From: G965247475 sp965247475
GTDB taxonomy: Bacteria; Chloroflexota; UBA11872
Direction: 5' to 3'
NCBI GenBank assembly: GCA_965247475.1
Contig: OZ252016.1
Span: 1,612,001-1,676,000 of the forward strand
DNA length: 64,000 nt
Of this stretch, positions 16,347-24,593 are shown in pieces (position 1 is the first letter of the stretch; each line of letters begins with the position of its first letter). A program made the translations under genes and the position numbers. The notes beneath the pieces are model-generated. The model was given only the letters and a program-made list of their open reading frames with translations. It searched no databases and was not told where the DNA came from.

Positions 16347-17936
16347 TTGACCGAGGCCGCCCAGGCGACACGCGCGGACGCCGCCTCCACCACGCTCACC
16401 CGTGGTCGGTCCGCGGTAATCCTCGTCGTCGCGTTCTTCTCGGGAATGACGGTGCTGGCGGTGGAGATCAGCGCGTCGCGTCTGCTCGCGCCGTTCTTCG
16501 GGACCAGCGTCATCATCTGGGCCGTCGTGATCGGCCTCACGTTGCTGTACCTGTCGGTCGGCTACTGGATCGGGGGCCGGGTCGCCGATCGATTCCCCCG
16601 GGCCGTGACGATGTTCGACATCGTGGCGGTCGCCGCATTCCTGGTCGGGCTCGTTCCGATGCTCGCCCGACCGGTGCTGTCACTCTCGTCCGAGGCCATC
16701 GCCGGGCTCGACGGCGGCCTGTTCTTCGGCTCGCTGATCGGCGTGCTGCTGCTCTTCGCGATCCCGCTGACGATGCTGGGGATGGTCTCGCCGTACGCGA
16801 TTCGGCTGCTCACGTATGACGTCGCGCACGCCGGGCGGCGGGCCGGCCAGGTATTCGCGCTCAGCACGGTGGGGAGCATCCTGGGAGCGTTCTTGCCGGT
16901 CTTGCTGCTCACGCCGGCGATCGGGACTCGCGCGACGTTTCTGACGTTCTCGGTGCTGCTGGTGTCGCTGTCGTTGATCGCCACACCGGTCCGTACGCGG
17001 CGCGCGCTGTTCGCCGCATTCCTGGTCGTTCTGGTGCTGATCTGGATCTTCGCCCAACCGGGCGCGGTGCGCCCATCCGAGGGTCTGGTATTCGAGGGGG
17101 AATCGGCGATCCAGTTCATTCAGGTGATCGACGATCCGCACGCGGGCCGGCGCCTGGTGCTCAACGAGGGCATCGGGACGCACTCGGTGTACCGACCGGA
17201 TCGGCTGCTGACCGACGGGCCGTGGGACTACTTCCTGCTGGCCCCGCTGCTCTCGCGCCAGCCGGCCAGACCGGTGGAGTCGCTGCTGATCATCGGGCTG
17301 GGCGGCGGAACGGTCGCGCGGCAGTTCACGGAGGTCTACGGCGCCGATGTGACGATCGACGGGGTGGAGGTGGATCCGCGGGTGATCGAGGTCGGGCGCG
17401 AGTACTTCAACATGCAGGGTCCCAACCTCACCGCGGTGGCCGACGATGGGCGCACGTTCCTGCGGCGCGCGGACCGGAACTACGACGTGATCGCGGTGGA
17501 TGCGTACCGTCAGCCCTATATCCCGTTCCACCTGGTAACGCGCGAGTTCTTCGAGGAGGCGGCGGCGGCGCTCACGCCCGACGGCGTGATCGCGCTCAAT
17601 GCCGGGCGTACGCAGCGCGACTTCCGGCTGGTGGACGTGCTGGGGAGCACCATGGGCGCGGTGTTTCCGCACGTGTACGTCATCGACCTGCCATCGGGGT
17701 ATTCGAACAGCCTGATATTCGGAACCCGCGCGCCTCTGACCGACCAAGAGCTGCGAGAGCGTGTGGACGCCGCGGGCATCGCGGCGCTCACCGAGATCAG
17801 CGAGCGTCCGTGGACGCTGCGTGAAGCGCCCGCCCCGACGGTGGTGTACACAGACGATCTCGCGCCGGTCGAGCGGCTGATCGACGACATCATCACCCGA
17901 GAGGCGTTGGGGTCCGGCGCCGGTCGCCGCCGGTAG
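16347..17936 (+). CDS. Membrane protein fused to spermidine-synthase-like methyltransferase fold
   Basis: An N-terminal membrane half and a C-terminal Rossmann half. Residues about 25-235 hold roughly seven or eight spans, beginning FFSGMTVLAVEISASRLLAPFFGTS, a block conserved in this fused family. The C-terminal part has the nucleotide-binding motif LLIIGLGGGTVARQF, the acidic VEVDPRVIEVGREYF, and DDGRTFL, all as in spermidine synthases. Where the polyamine enzymes carry a catalytic DSxDP, this protein has DAYRQPYIP, so aminopropyl transfer is doubtful. I prefer the TTG at 16347, which has GGGAG six bases upstream, over the earlier GTG at 16302. The family is common in bacteria and its function is not established. 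It ends just before a degraded GGDEF fragment on the opposite strand. Confidence 0.8.
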   Translation: MTEAAQATRADAASTTLTRGRSAVILVVAFFSGMTVLAVEISASRLLAPFFGTSVIIWAVVIGLTLLYLSVGYWIGGRVADRFPRAVTMFDIVAVAAFLVGLVPMLARPVLSLSSEAIAGLDGGLFFGSLIGVLLLFAIPLTMLGMVSPYAIRLLTYDVAHAGRRAGQVFALSTVGSILGAFLPVLLLTPAIGTRATFLTFSVLLVSLSLIATPVRTRRALFAAFLVVLVLIWIFAQPGAVRPSEGLVFEGESAIQFIQVIDDPHAGRRLVLNEGIGTHSVYRPDRLLTDGPWDYFLLAPLLSRQPARPVESLLIIGLGGGTVARQFTEVYGADVTIDGVEVDPRVIEVGREYFNMQGPNLTAVADDGRTFLRRADRNYDVIAVDAYRQPYIPFHLVTREFFEEAAAALTPDGVIALNAGRTQRDFRLVDVLGSTMGAVFPHVYVIDLPSGYSNSLIFGTRAPLTDQELRERVDAAGIAALTEISERPWTLREAPAPTVVYTDDLAPVERLIDDIITREALGSGAGRRR

Positions 17937-17952
17937 GCGGCGCGGGAACGGT

Positions 17953-18316
17953 TGGTCGGCGGCCCGAGCGCGGCGACCAAGCCGAGCGCACGGTCGCCCA
18001 AGAGGTGGCTGTTGGCGTCGCTATGGGCCTTGAAGCCGTCCAGGTCGGCCATGATGAAGGCGAGCATCATCCCGTGCCGAATCGCGCGATCCAATTCTTG
18101 TCGCACCCGCTGGCGGAAGGATTCGTGGTTGAGCGCGCCGGTCTTTGCGTCACGTACAGCCAGGCGGCGAGGTTTCTCATTTTCGTGCCGCAGTTCACGA
18201 ATTCGGCGTTCCTGATGTTCCGTCGACTCGGCGAATACCCTCTCTGTCACGTCCCGCTCGAGCGCACAATCGACCGTGCGACCGCGATCTGGCGATTCGG
18301 ACGCAATCGGGGTCAT
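17953..18316 (-). pseudogene. Truncated GGDEF-domain remnant
   Basis: Reading the minus strand from the ATG at 18316 gives a short coiled-coil-like lead (TEHQERRIRELRHENEK) and then the first half of a diguanylate cyclase domain: LAVRDAKTGALNHESFRQRV, then LAFIMADLDGFKAHSD and NSHLLGDRALGLVAAL. These match the conserved opening of GGDEF domains (DxLTGLxNRRxF, then DxDxFKxxND, then GDxxL). The frame then runs into the antisense of the neighbouring synthase-like gene, and the GGDEF signature itself is missing, so the domain cannot be catalytic. The remnant fills most of the 382-base gap between that gene and the DUF3048 gene, which starts 2 bases away in the opposite direction. Confidence 0.6.
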
Positions 18317-18318
18317 TC

Positions 18319-19752
18319 GTGAGCCGGGCCGCGATCTCCTCGCGTCGCACGTTGCTGCGCTGGATGACCGGTGGCGGCTTGGGAGTCCTCCTGGCCGCCT
18401 GCGGTGAGACGGCACCCCGGCCACCGGCCGTCTCGACGGCCGCGCCGACTACGGGCGTACCGACTACGGGCGCGCCCACCGCGGCGGCCGATCCCACGCC
18501 GGTCGCGGCCGAGGCGGCTGTGACCGACCGGCCGACGCAGAGCCCGGCGACCGCCGCGGCACCGATCGCCGAAGCGCCGACGACCGCACCGACGGCGTCG
18601 GCCGTGGCCGCTCCGCCGCCAACCGCGGCCGATCCGCGTGCGACCGTGGCCACTTCGCCGCCAACCGTCGCGGCGCCGCGTCCGACCGTGGCCGCCCCCC
18701 GTCCGACTGCGGCCGCCGCCCGTCCGACCGCGGCGGCGCCGCCGACGCCGTCACCGACACCTGCTCCGGCACTGACTGCGGCACCGACACCGACTGCGAC
18801 GTCTACGCCTACGATCACGCCCACCCCCACTCCGACGCCGCCGCCGCTGACATCGCCCCTGACCGGGCTCGCGGTGACCGATGACGCGAACAGCCGCCGG
18901 ATGGTCGCGGTGAAGATCGACAACGCGCCTGAAGCTCGGCCGCAGAGCGGCCTCGGGGAGGCGGGCGTGGTCTACCAGCACCTGACCGAGGGGCTGGTGA
19001 CCCGGTACACGGCGTTCTTTCACGACAGCGATCTCGAGCAAGTGGGGCCAATCCGGAGCACACGGTTCGTGGACCGCGAACTCGTGCAGCAATTCGACGC
19101 GCTCTTCGCGCACGTCGGGGGGAGTCCGCCGGTGCTCAGGGATCTGCGAGCGGCGCCGGTGGCGGATATGGATCAGTTCTTCTTCGACGAGGTACGGCCG
19201 TACTTCCGGATCGCCAGCCGGCCCCCGCCGTTCAACATGTACGCGAGCCTTCCGGCACTTCGCGAGTTCGGGCGCGCCCGGCACCCCGATCGACGCGAGA
19301 TCGAGGGCTTGGTCTTCTACCACGAGGAACCCGAACCCGGCGGCGTGCGGGCGGTGATGGTTCCGGCGGGGTCTCGGGGGCTCTTCCAGTCGACCTACGA
19401 GTTCCAGCCCGCCACGCGCCGGTGGCTTCGCTCGATCGGCGGCGTGGTCGATATCGACGCCGCCAGCGGAGTCGCGATCGCGCCGGAGAACGTGATCGTC
19501 CAGCGAGTGCCAATGCGGCTCACCGAGTTCGAGGAGGATTCGCTCGGGAACCGGTCACTATGGATCGGGACGACCGGCGAGGGTACGGCGACGATCTTCC
19601 GTGACGGGCGGCGCATCGAGTGTCGCTGGCGGCGCGCCGCGGCCACGGCCGTCACGCGGTTCGAGACCGGCGACGGGCTGCCGGTGCTGCTGCGGCCCGG
19701 CCACACGTGGGTCCACCTGATCGGGGCGGACGACTCCTTCGAGAGCGCCTAG
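18319..19752 (+). CDS. DUF3048 (YerB-like) lipoprotein with Tat-like signal
   Basis: I chose the GTG at 18319 because it yields a compact N-terminus: SRRTLLRWM, a hydrophobic stretch, and the lipobox LLAAC with a lipidated cysteine near residue 23. The double arginine suggests Tat export. Then comes about 150 residues of Ala/Pro/Thr low complexity (AAPRPTVAAPRPT-type repeats, roughly 18400-18850), probably a flexible linker. The C-terminal 300 residues match DUF3048: PLTGLAV, RMVAVKIDNAPEARPQSGL, GPIRSTRFVD and, near the end, RPGHTWVHLI. DUF3048 includes the Bacillus YerB lipoprotein, whose role is not well defined. An earlier in-frame start would run through the GGDEF remnant on the other strand and hide the signal peptide. 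Confidence 0.85.
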   Translation: MSRAAISSRRTLLRWMTGGGLGVLLAACGETAPRPPAVSTAAPTTGVPTTGAPTAAADPTPVAAEAAVTDRPTQSPATAAAPIAEAPTTAPTASAVAAPPPTAADPRATVATSPPTVAAPRPTVAAPRPTAAAARPTAAAPPTPSPTPAPALTAAPTPTATSTPTITPTPTPTPPPLTSPLTGLAVTDDANSRRMVAVKIDNAPEARPQSGLGEAGVVYQHLTEGLVTRYTAFFHDSDLEQVGPIRSTRFVDRELVQQFDALFAHVGGSPPVLRDLRAAPVADMDQFFFDEVRPYFRIASRPPPFNMYASLPALREFGRARHPDRREIEGLVFYHEEPEPGGVRAVMVPAGSRGLFQSTYEFQPATRRWLRSIGGVVDIDAASGVAIAPENVIVQRVPMRLTEFEEDSLGNRSLWIGTTGEGTATIFRDGRRIECRWRRAAATAVTRFETGDGLPVLLRPGHTWVHLIGADDSFESA

Positions 19753-19828
19753 GCGACGGGGCGCCCGACATGCCGCGGGCGGCCGGGTGGCGTACGCTGT
19801 GGCCGTTTTGGACGCTTGGGGGCACAAC

Positions 19829-20845
19829 ATGACAGAGGCGCCGGTGGTGGTGATACCGCAGGCACGCGCGGCGGAGTTCGATCCCTACCTGCACATCGCG
19901 CAGGACGCCGGCGCGACCGTCGAGACCGTCGATCTGAGCGACCCCATGGCGAAGGCCGCCGCGCTGGCGCGGGCGACGGTGTGCGTGATCAGCGGGAACA
20001 TCCCGACGCGGGAAGTGGACTTCGCGACGGCGCCGCACCTGCGCGCGATCTTGACCGGGAGCATCGGAACCAATCACATCGACCAAGACGCCGCCACGCG
20101 CCACGGGGTGATGGTCGGCAACGTGCCGGACCTCTGCGTCGACGAGGTGGCCGATCACGCGCTGATGATGCTGCTGGCCTGCTACCGGCGGATGCCGTAC
20201 GTGACCTCGGCGGCGCGCGCCGGCGACACGTGGTGCCAAGACGGCATCCGAGCTCTGGACAAGCCGTGGCCGCGGATACGCGGCCTGACGGCGGGCATCG
20301 TGGCGTTGGGTCACATCGGACAGGCGATGGCGCCGCGCTGCCAGAGCGTCGGCCTGCGGGTCATCGCGCACGATCCCTACCTCGATCCGCAAATCGCGGC
20401 GGACCTGGACGTGGAGTTGGTGTCGTTCGACGAGCTGCTCGCGCAGTCGGACTACCTGTCGATCCATGCCCCCGAATCCGACGAGACGCACCACATGATG
20501 GACGCCGCGGCGCTGGCGAAGATGAAGCCCACGGCCACGCTGATCAACACGGGCCGCGGCGGCGTGGTCGACGAGGCGGCGTTGATCGACGCCCTTCAGG
20601 CGGGCCGCATCGCGGGCGCGGCGCTCGACGTTCTCGAAGTCGAGCCGCCGGATCCATCGAACCCGCTGTTCGCGATGGACAACGTGATCGTGACGCCGCA
20701 CATCGCCGGCGGTTCGGACGGATCGCGCGCCTGGAGCAAGGAGAGCACGCTGCGAGACGCCGCGGCGGTCGTGCAGGGCGGGCGCCCGCGCTCGCTCCAG
20801 AACCCCGCGGTGCTGGCGCGGCTCGAGGGCGGCGAACCGGCCTGA
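19829..20845 (+). CDS. D-isomer-specific 2-hydroxyacid dehydrogenase family protein
   Basis: An NAD(P)-dependent oxidoreductase for a 2-hydroxy or 2-keto acid. I used the ATG at 19829, preceded by TTGGGGGC, which gives 338 residues starting MTEAPVVVIPQ. Visible blocks are the cofactor-binding turn GIVALGHIGQAMA (the first glycine of GxGxxG is replaced by Ala), the catalytic Arg in LINTGRGGVVDEAALIDAL, the Glu in LDVLEVEPPDPSNPLF, and the His in NVIVTPHIAGGSDGSR. These define the active site Arg-Glu-His set, so the enzyme should be active. Phosphoglycerate dehydrogenase, glyoxylate reductase and C-terminal-binding-protein-like members share the fold; the ACT domain of SerA is absent. The next gene begins 43 bases downstream. 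Confidence 0.88.
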   Translation: MTEAPVVVIPQARAAEFDPYLHIAQDAGATVETVDLSDPMAKAAALARATVCVISGNIPTREVDFATAPHLRAILTGSIGTNHIDQDAATRHGVMVGNVPDLCVDEVADHALMMLLACYRRMPYVTSAARAGDTWCQDGIRALDKPWPRIRGLTAGIVALGHIGQAMAPRCQSVGLRVIAHDPYLDPQIAADLDVELVSFDELLAQSDYLSIHAPESDETHHMMDAAALAKMKPTATLINTGRGGVVDEAALIDALQAGRIAGAALDVLEVEPPDPSNPLFAMDNVIVTPHIAGGSDGSRAWSKESTLRDAAAVVQGGRPRSLQNPAVLARLEGGEPA

Positions 20846-20888
20846 GCAAGCCCGGAGCGACGGTCGCCTCCGGCGGGGGCGTCGAGGT

Positions 20889-22478
20889 GTGCACGTGAGG
20901 ACGCGCGTCACCGGCTACGGCGGGATCGGCGAAATCGGTGGGAACAAGCTCCTGCTCGAGGACGGCGACTGGCAGGTCCTGTTCGACTTCGGAACTTCGT
21001 TCGCGGCGCTGGAGCGGTATTTCGAGGAGTTCTTGCGCCCGCGCTCGTCCGCCGGCATTCACGATCACGTGCGGACCGGCCTGCTCCCACCGCTCGAAGG
21101 CACGTACCGCGCGGACCTTCAACTCCCACAGGCCGTGCATCGAACCTGGCAGGCGGCGCGGCGGTCGCCCGGTCACCGCAGCGACGTGCGGCCGCGCGCA
21201 CTGCTGCTGAGTCATGCGCACGTCGACCACGTGGGCCACGCCGCGTACCTGCGGCCAGGTGTGCCGTTCGTGTCGAGCGCGGCAACGGCGCTCATCACCA
21301 AGTCGCTGCAGGACAGCGGTTCGGGCGACCTGGATCGGGAGGCGGTGTTCATCTCCCCCAGAAAGACGGACGGCGAGGTGCTGCGAGCAGACACGTCCGC
21401 CGCGCGCAGGCAACGCCCGTGGCAGATCGTGGATTCGGATCGCTGGACGAAACCGGCGGAGGCGTACTGGGGACATCGCTTCGCGGCGAGCGGCCCCCCG
21501 CCGCGACTGCGCGCGGCGCGCGCGGCGGCCCGCACGATCGACGGCCGGGAGATTCGCTGGTTCCCGGTCGATCACTCGATCCCGGGCGCGCTCGGGTTCG
21601 CGGTGGAGACCGCGAACGGCTGGGTTGCGTACTCAGGCGACATTCGCCTGCACGGCAGCGAGGGTCACCGGACGCTGGCCTTCGCCCAGGCGCTTGGCGC
21701 GCTCGATGTGGCGCTGCTGATCTGTGAGGGCACGCAGGCCGATCAACGGCGTGGACCCAGCGAGGAGAGCGTGCGGGCAAAGGTGATCGATCGGGTCGCG
21801 AAGGTCGACGGCCTGGCCGTCGGCGATTTCGGTCCCCGCAACATCGAGCGGCTGGAGACGTTTCTCGATGCCGCCCGCCACGCGGGCCGGCAGCTGGTCG
21901 TGCTGGTGAAGGACGCGCTGCTGCTGCACGCCATGCACACCGCCGACCCGACCGTGCCGGTCCCAGATGCCGTGTCGGGTCCGCTCGTGTTCCGCGACCG
22001 ACGTGCTCAAACCAGCGTGTGGCAGCGATTCATCGAGAAGCGCTACGCGGCGGCGCTGGTGGGGCCGGCGGAGATTCGCGCGAGTCCGGGCGATTTCGTG
22101 GTGGCCATGAGCTATTTCGACGCGACGCGCGTGCTCGACATCGGCGCGAACGCCGGCGCGTGGATATTCTCGTCGAGCGAACCTCACAGCGAGGAGCAGG
22201 TGCTGGACATGCGGAGGCTGCGCAACTGGCTGGAGCTCCTGGGTCTCGAGGTTGTCGGCGACCCGACATCCGACGATCCTGACGACGCGGGGTTTCACGC
22301 GTCGGGGCATGCCAGCGGAGACGATCTGCTGCGATTCATCGAGATCGCGGCGCCCCGCCGGGTGATGCCGGTGCACCTGCTGCCCGAGGGACTGGCGTTC
22401 TACCGGCGCGAGCTTCGAAGGATCGGGATCGAGGTCTTCGAGCCGGCCTGGGGCCGGCCGATCGAGGTGCGGGCCTGA
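20889..22478 (+). CDS. RNase J-like metallo-beta-lactamase-fold hydrolase
   Basis: A 529-residue protein with the opening GGIGEIGGNKLLLEDG as in RNase J, and the zinc motif HAHVDH at residues 109-114. Further zinc and active-site blocks are PVDHSIPGA, YSGDIRLHG, ASGHASGDDLLRFI and MPVHLLPEG. The arrangement resembles the beta-lactamase/beta-CASP plan of RNases J and related nucleases, so an RNA or DNA 5' exonuclease or endonuclease role is plausible. It differs from standard RNase J in about 30 extra residues before the zinc motif and in a divergent C-terminal part. It sits between a hydroxyacid dehydrogenase and the cyclase-like protein with a basic tail, 93 bases apart. Substrate is not established. 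Confidence 0.8.
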   Translation: MHVRTRVTGYGGIGEIGGNKLLLEDGDWQVLFDFGTSFAALERYFEEFLRPRSSAGIHDHVRTGLLPPLEGTYRADLQLPQAVHRTWQAARRSPGHRSDVRPRALLLSHAHVDHVGHAAYLRPGVPFVSSAATALITKSLQDSGSGDLDREAVFISPRKTDGEVLRADTSAARRQRPWQIVDSDRWTKPAEAYWGHRFAASGPPPRLRAARAAARTIDGREIRWFPVDHSIPGALGFAVETANGWVAYSGDIRLHGSEGHRTLAFAQALGALDVALLICEGTQADQRRGPSEESVRAKVIDRVAKVDGLAVGDFGPRNIERLETFLDAARHAGRQLVVLVKDALLLHAMHTADPTVPVPDAVSGPLVFRDRRAQTSVWQRFIEKRYAAALVGPAEIRASPGDFVVAMSYFDATRVLDIGANAGAWIFSSSEPHSEEQVLDMRRLRNWLELLGLEVVGDPTSDDPDDAGFHASGHASGDDLLRFIEIAAPRRVMPVHLLPEGLAFYRRELRRIGIEVFEPAWGRPIEVRA

Positions 22479-22480
22479 AC

Positions 22481-22527
22481 CCGCCGCGTGGGGGCAAGCG
22501 TCTGGTTGACGCTCCACCGCGCGGCGG
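22481..22527. terminator. Strong long hairpin after the RNase J-like gene
   Basis: CCGCCGC (22481-22487) pairs with GCGGCGG (22521-22527), GTGG pairs with CCAC, and AGCGTC (22497-22502) pairs with GACGCT (22508-22513) around a 5-base loop. No T-run follows, so it may be a processing or stabilising hairpin rather than an intrinsic terminator. It begins 2 bases after the stop codon. Confidence 0.4.
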
Positions 22528-22571
22528 GGACCATCCAAGGCAGGTGATGAGATCTCACGAAGCGCGAGACC

Positions 22572-23654
22572 ATGGCACGACGAATCGTTGACCTGACGCG
22601 CCCGCTGCCCCAAGAACAGTGGGACGGCGCACTGGCGGTGCGTGAGTTCGAGCGCGAAGGCGGGGGACACCACGTTCACCACCGGGTCGAGATGGATGCC
22701 AGCGTGGGCACGCACGTGATCGCGCCGCGCCGCGTATTCCGCTGGGGCGCGTCGGTCGGCGATCTCGCGCCGGAGACGTTCTTCGGCGAGGGCGTGGTGG
22801 CGCGGTTTGCCGCCAGGGACGGACCCGGCGAGCTCGGATCCACCGAGCTGGAACTCGCGCTGGGTCGACGTCTCCAGCATGGCGACATCGTGGTGCTCGC
22901 GCGGGCGGAAGGCAGCGAGCAGCCGCTGCGAGTCGGCGTTGCCGCCGCCCAGTGGCTGAACCTTGGCGGCGCCAAGCTGGTTGTGATCGACGAGAACGTC
23001 CAGATCGGGTCCGACGAAGTGGGCGGTGAGCGCCTGGTGCTCGAGACGTTCTTCGAGAGCGACCTCCCGGTGATTCGCGATGTCACGAACACCTCCGAGC
23101 TGAGCAACGAGCGATTTGCGCTCATGGCGCTGCCGCTGCCAGTGCCGGAGGTCGACTCGTGGCCAGTGCGGGTGGTGGCGCTCGACCCGGGTGCGCGCCC
23201 GGAGCCCCAGGCCGAACCGGCGGCCCCGGCGGCCATCGAGACGGCCAGCGCGCCCGAAGCGCCCCAGGAGCGGATCAAGCCGCCGCCCGAGACGGGTGCG
23301 GCCGAACAGGTCGGCGCCGGGGATCAGGCGGCCGCGGACACACCGCCGGAGCCAGCGCCGGCGCCGGCGGCGCCGGACGAGACGACCAAGGCCGATAGCG
23401 CAACCAAGAAACCCGCGGCCCCCGAGACCCGTGCTGCCGGTCAGGCGCGCGCGAAGCCGAAATCCAAAGCCACGTCGAAGGCAAGGGCCAAGTCGAAGGC
23501 AAAAGCAAAGACAAAGGCCAAACCCAAAGCGAAGGCGAAGGCGAAGGCAAAAGCCAGATCCAAACCCAAGGCGAAGGCGAAACCGAAGGCGAGAAGCTCG
23601 AAATCGGGCGCCTCCGGGCAGGCGCCTGACGGCGAAACGCAGACGCCGGCGTAG
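22572..23654 (+). CDS. Cyclase/kynurenine-formamidase-like protein with lost metal ligands and histone H1-like tail
   Basis: Residues 1-205 follow the cyclase family (kynurenine formamidase fold): IVDLTRPL at the start, GDIVVLA, AKLVVIDENVQIGSDEV, a DVTNTSEL block and FALMALPLPVPEVDSWPVRVVAL at the end. The metal motif of the family, HxGTHxDxPxH, reads SVGTHVIAPRR at residues 44-54: the first His is Ser44, Asp is Ile50 and the last His is Arg54, so three of four ligands are gone while G-T-H and P are kept. Residues 206-275 are an acidic Ala/Pro-rich linker. Residues 276-345 are a Lys/Ala/Pro-rich tail of AKAKAKPKAKA type, as in histone H1, AlgP and HU tails. The gene follows an RNase J-like gene. 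Nucleic-acid or polyanion binding by the tail is inferred. A hydrolase role is unlikely. Confidence 0.75.
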   Translation: MARRIVDLTRPLPQEQWDGALAVREFEREGGGHHVHHRVEMDASVGTHVIAPRRVFRWGASVGDLAPETFFGEGVVARFAARDGPGELGSTELELALGRRLQHGDIVVLARAEGSEQPLRVGVAAAQWLNLGGAKLVVIDENVQIGSDEVGGERLVLETFFESDLPVIRDVTNTSELSNERFALMALPLPVPEVDSWPVRVVALDPGARPEPQAEPAAPAAIETASAPEAPQERIKPPPETGAAEQVGAGDQAAADTPPEPAPAPAAPDETTKADSATKKPAAPETRAAGQARAKPKSKATSKARAKSKAKAKTKAKPKAKAKAKAKARSKPKAKAKPKARSSKSGASGQAPDGETQTPA

Positions 23655-23689
23655 TCAAGGCCAGCGCCGGCGGTCAGCAGTGGCAGTAC

Positions 23690-23733
23690 GGCCCGACCGT
23701 CAGGTCGGGATTCCCCAGATGGAGCGAATGAAC
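23690..23733 (+). repeat. 44-bp dispersed repeat, copy 1
   Basis: Begins with a palindrome (CCCGACC, 5-base loop, GGTCGGG) and ends with GAATGAAC. By hand alignment it matches the reverse complement of 50719-50762 at 39 of 44 positions. It lies in the convergent gap between the cyclase-like gene and the LysM gene. Confidence 0.65.
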
Positions 23734-23776
23734 GTAGCCGGTGGCCTGCCTGTTCGAGGTGGGGCGGATCGAGATT

Positions 23777-23816
23777 GGGATTCGTTCTCGCCCTAAAGGG
23801 CGCGCCGCCGAATCCC
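23777..23816. terminator. Nested hairpin in convergent gap, candidate bidirectional terminator
   Basis: GGGATTCG (23777-23784) pairs with CGAATCCC (23809-23816), with an inner GCCCT/AGGGC stem (23790-23801). It sits 15 bases from the end of the minus-strand LysM gene and 122 bases after the plus-strand cyclase-like gene. Confidence 0.5.
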
Positions 23817-23830
23817 GGGAAGCGAACCGG

Positions 23831-24331
23831 CTAGCGGTTCGGAATCAGGAGCGCCTCGCCAATCTGGATGATGAACGGCTCGTCGATGCCGTTGAGGGAG
23901 GCGATCTCCTCAAACGAGTACCCGAAGCGACTCGCGATCCCGGCGATCGTGTCACCAGATTGCACGGTGTACAGGAAGTACTTGGCAGGCGCGGCGGTGC
24001 CCGCTGGAACCGCTGTGGGCGTGGCCAGTGTCTCGCTCGAATCAGGGGGCACTTCGAGGTTCAGGATGACCGGTTCGGGCGTCACCTGAAACTGTACCGG
24101 GCTGGCGGTCGTCACCTCGGCGGGCGGCGGCGTGGGCACGGGCCGCAGCACGTCTGGGACCTCGGGCCCGCGGCGCAGCTGCTGGTCGATCAGCACTACG
24201 ACGACGACCGTGACGACGATCAGCAGGGCCACGGCGATGGCCAGGTACGTGCCGAGCGCGGACCCGGCGGCGGGCGGCGGCGGGTCACCGGAGGCGCGCT
24301 CCGGCGGATGGGTGGGCCGAGGCTCCCGCAT
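23831..24331 (-). CDS. LysM-domain membrane-anchored protein
   Basis: 166 residues with a Pro-rich cytoplasmic N-terminus, one membrane span (GTYLAIAVALLIVVTVVVVVLI cut short here: residues about 26-47), a Pro/Thr-rich linker, and a C-terminal LysM domain (FLYTVQSGDTIAGIASRFGY, then LNGID and GEALLIPN). LysM binds N-acetylglucosamine-containing glycans, so this protein probably anchors to, or senses, the cell wall. The ATG at 24331 is preferred because longer readings would run into the tRNA-His gene. The protein has no catalytic domain. It is convergent with the cyclase-like gene and shares its strand with tRNA-His, about 93 bases downstream of the tRNA. Confidence 0.8.
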   Translation of the reverse strand: MREPRPTHPPERASGDPPPPAAGSALGTYLAIAVALLIVVTVVVVVLIDQQLRRGPEVPDVLRPVPTPPPAEVTTASPVQFQVTPEPVILNLEVPPDSSETLATPTAVPAGTAAPAKYFLYTVQSGDTIAGIASRFGYSFEEIASLNGIDEPFIIQIGEALLIPNR

Positions 24332-24424
24332 TGGTTCGGGCACTTCGGCTAGCAGAGCGTGCACCGGCTTCCCCGCGTGACGCCGAGGCGCTGCGGAGCG
24401 AAGGCTGTCACGAGCAGACGCCGG

Positions 24425-24500
24425 GGTGAGCGAGGGGACTTGAACCCCCAACCTTCTGGGCCACAACCAGACGCTCTAACCAAATTGAGCTACGCCCACC
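24425..24500 (-). tRNA. tRNA-His (anticodon GTG)
   Basis: The minus strand folds as a complete cloverleaf: acceptor GTGGGCG/CGCTCAC, D arm GCTC/GAGC, anticodon stem TCTGG/CCAGA with loop TTGTGGC, and T arm GGGGG/CCCCT with TTCAAGT. Loop positions 34-36 are GTG, reading His codons. The extra 5' G at -1 and C73, the hallmark pair of tRNA-His, are both present. The 3' CCA is not encoded. It is divergent from guaB. Confidence 0.95.
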
Positions 24501-24593
24501 GCGAAATCGGACCGCCGTCCAGTTCCCGCGACGACCATCCGATCTTATGGTCCCACACGCCGGGACCGCTACTAGGAGGCTCCGAGGGTCGGG

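Noticed and set aside
23451..23610. Lys/Ala codon repeats as a tandem DNA repeat or CRISPR-like array
   Set aside because: It is codon-level repetition inside an intact coding frame; there are no spaced identical units.
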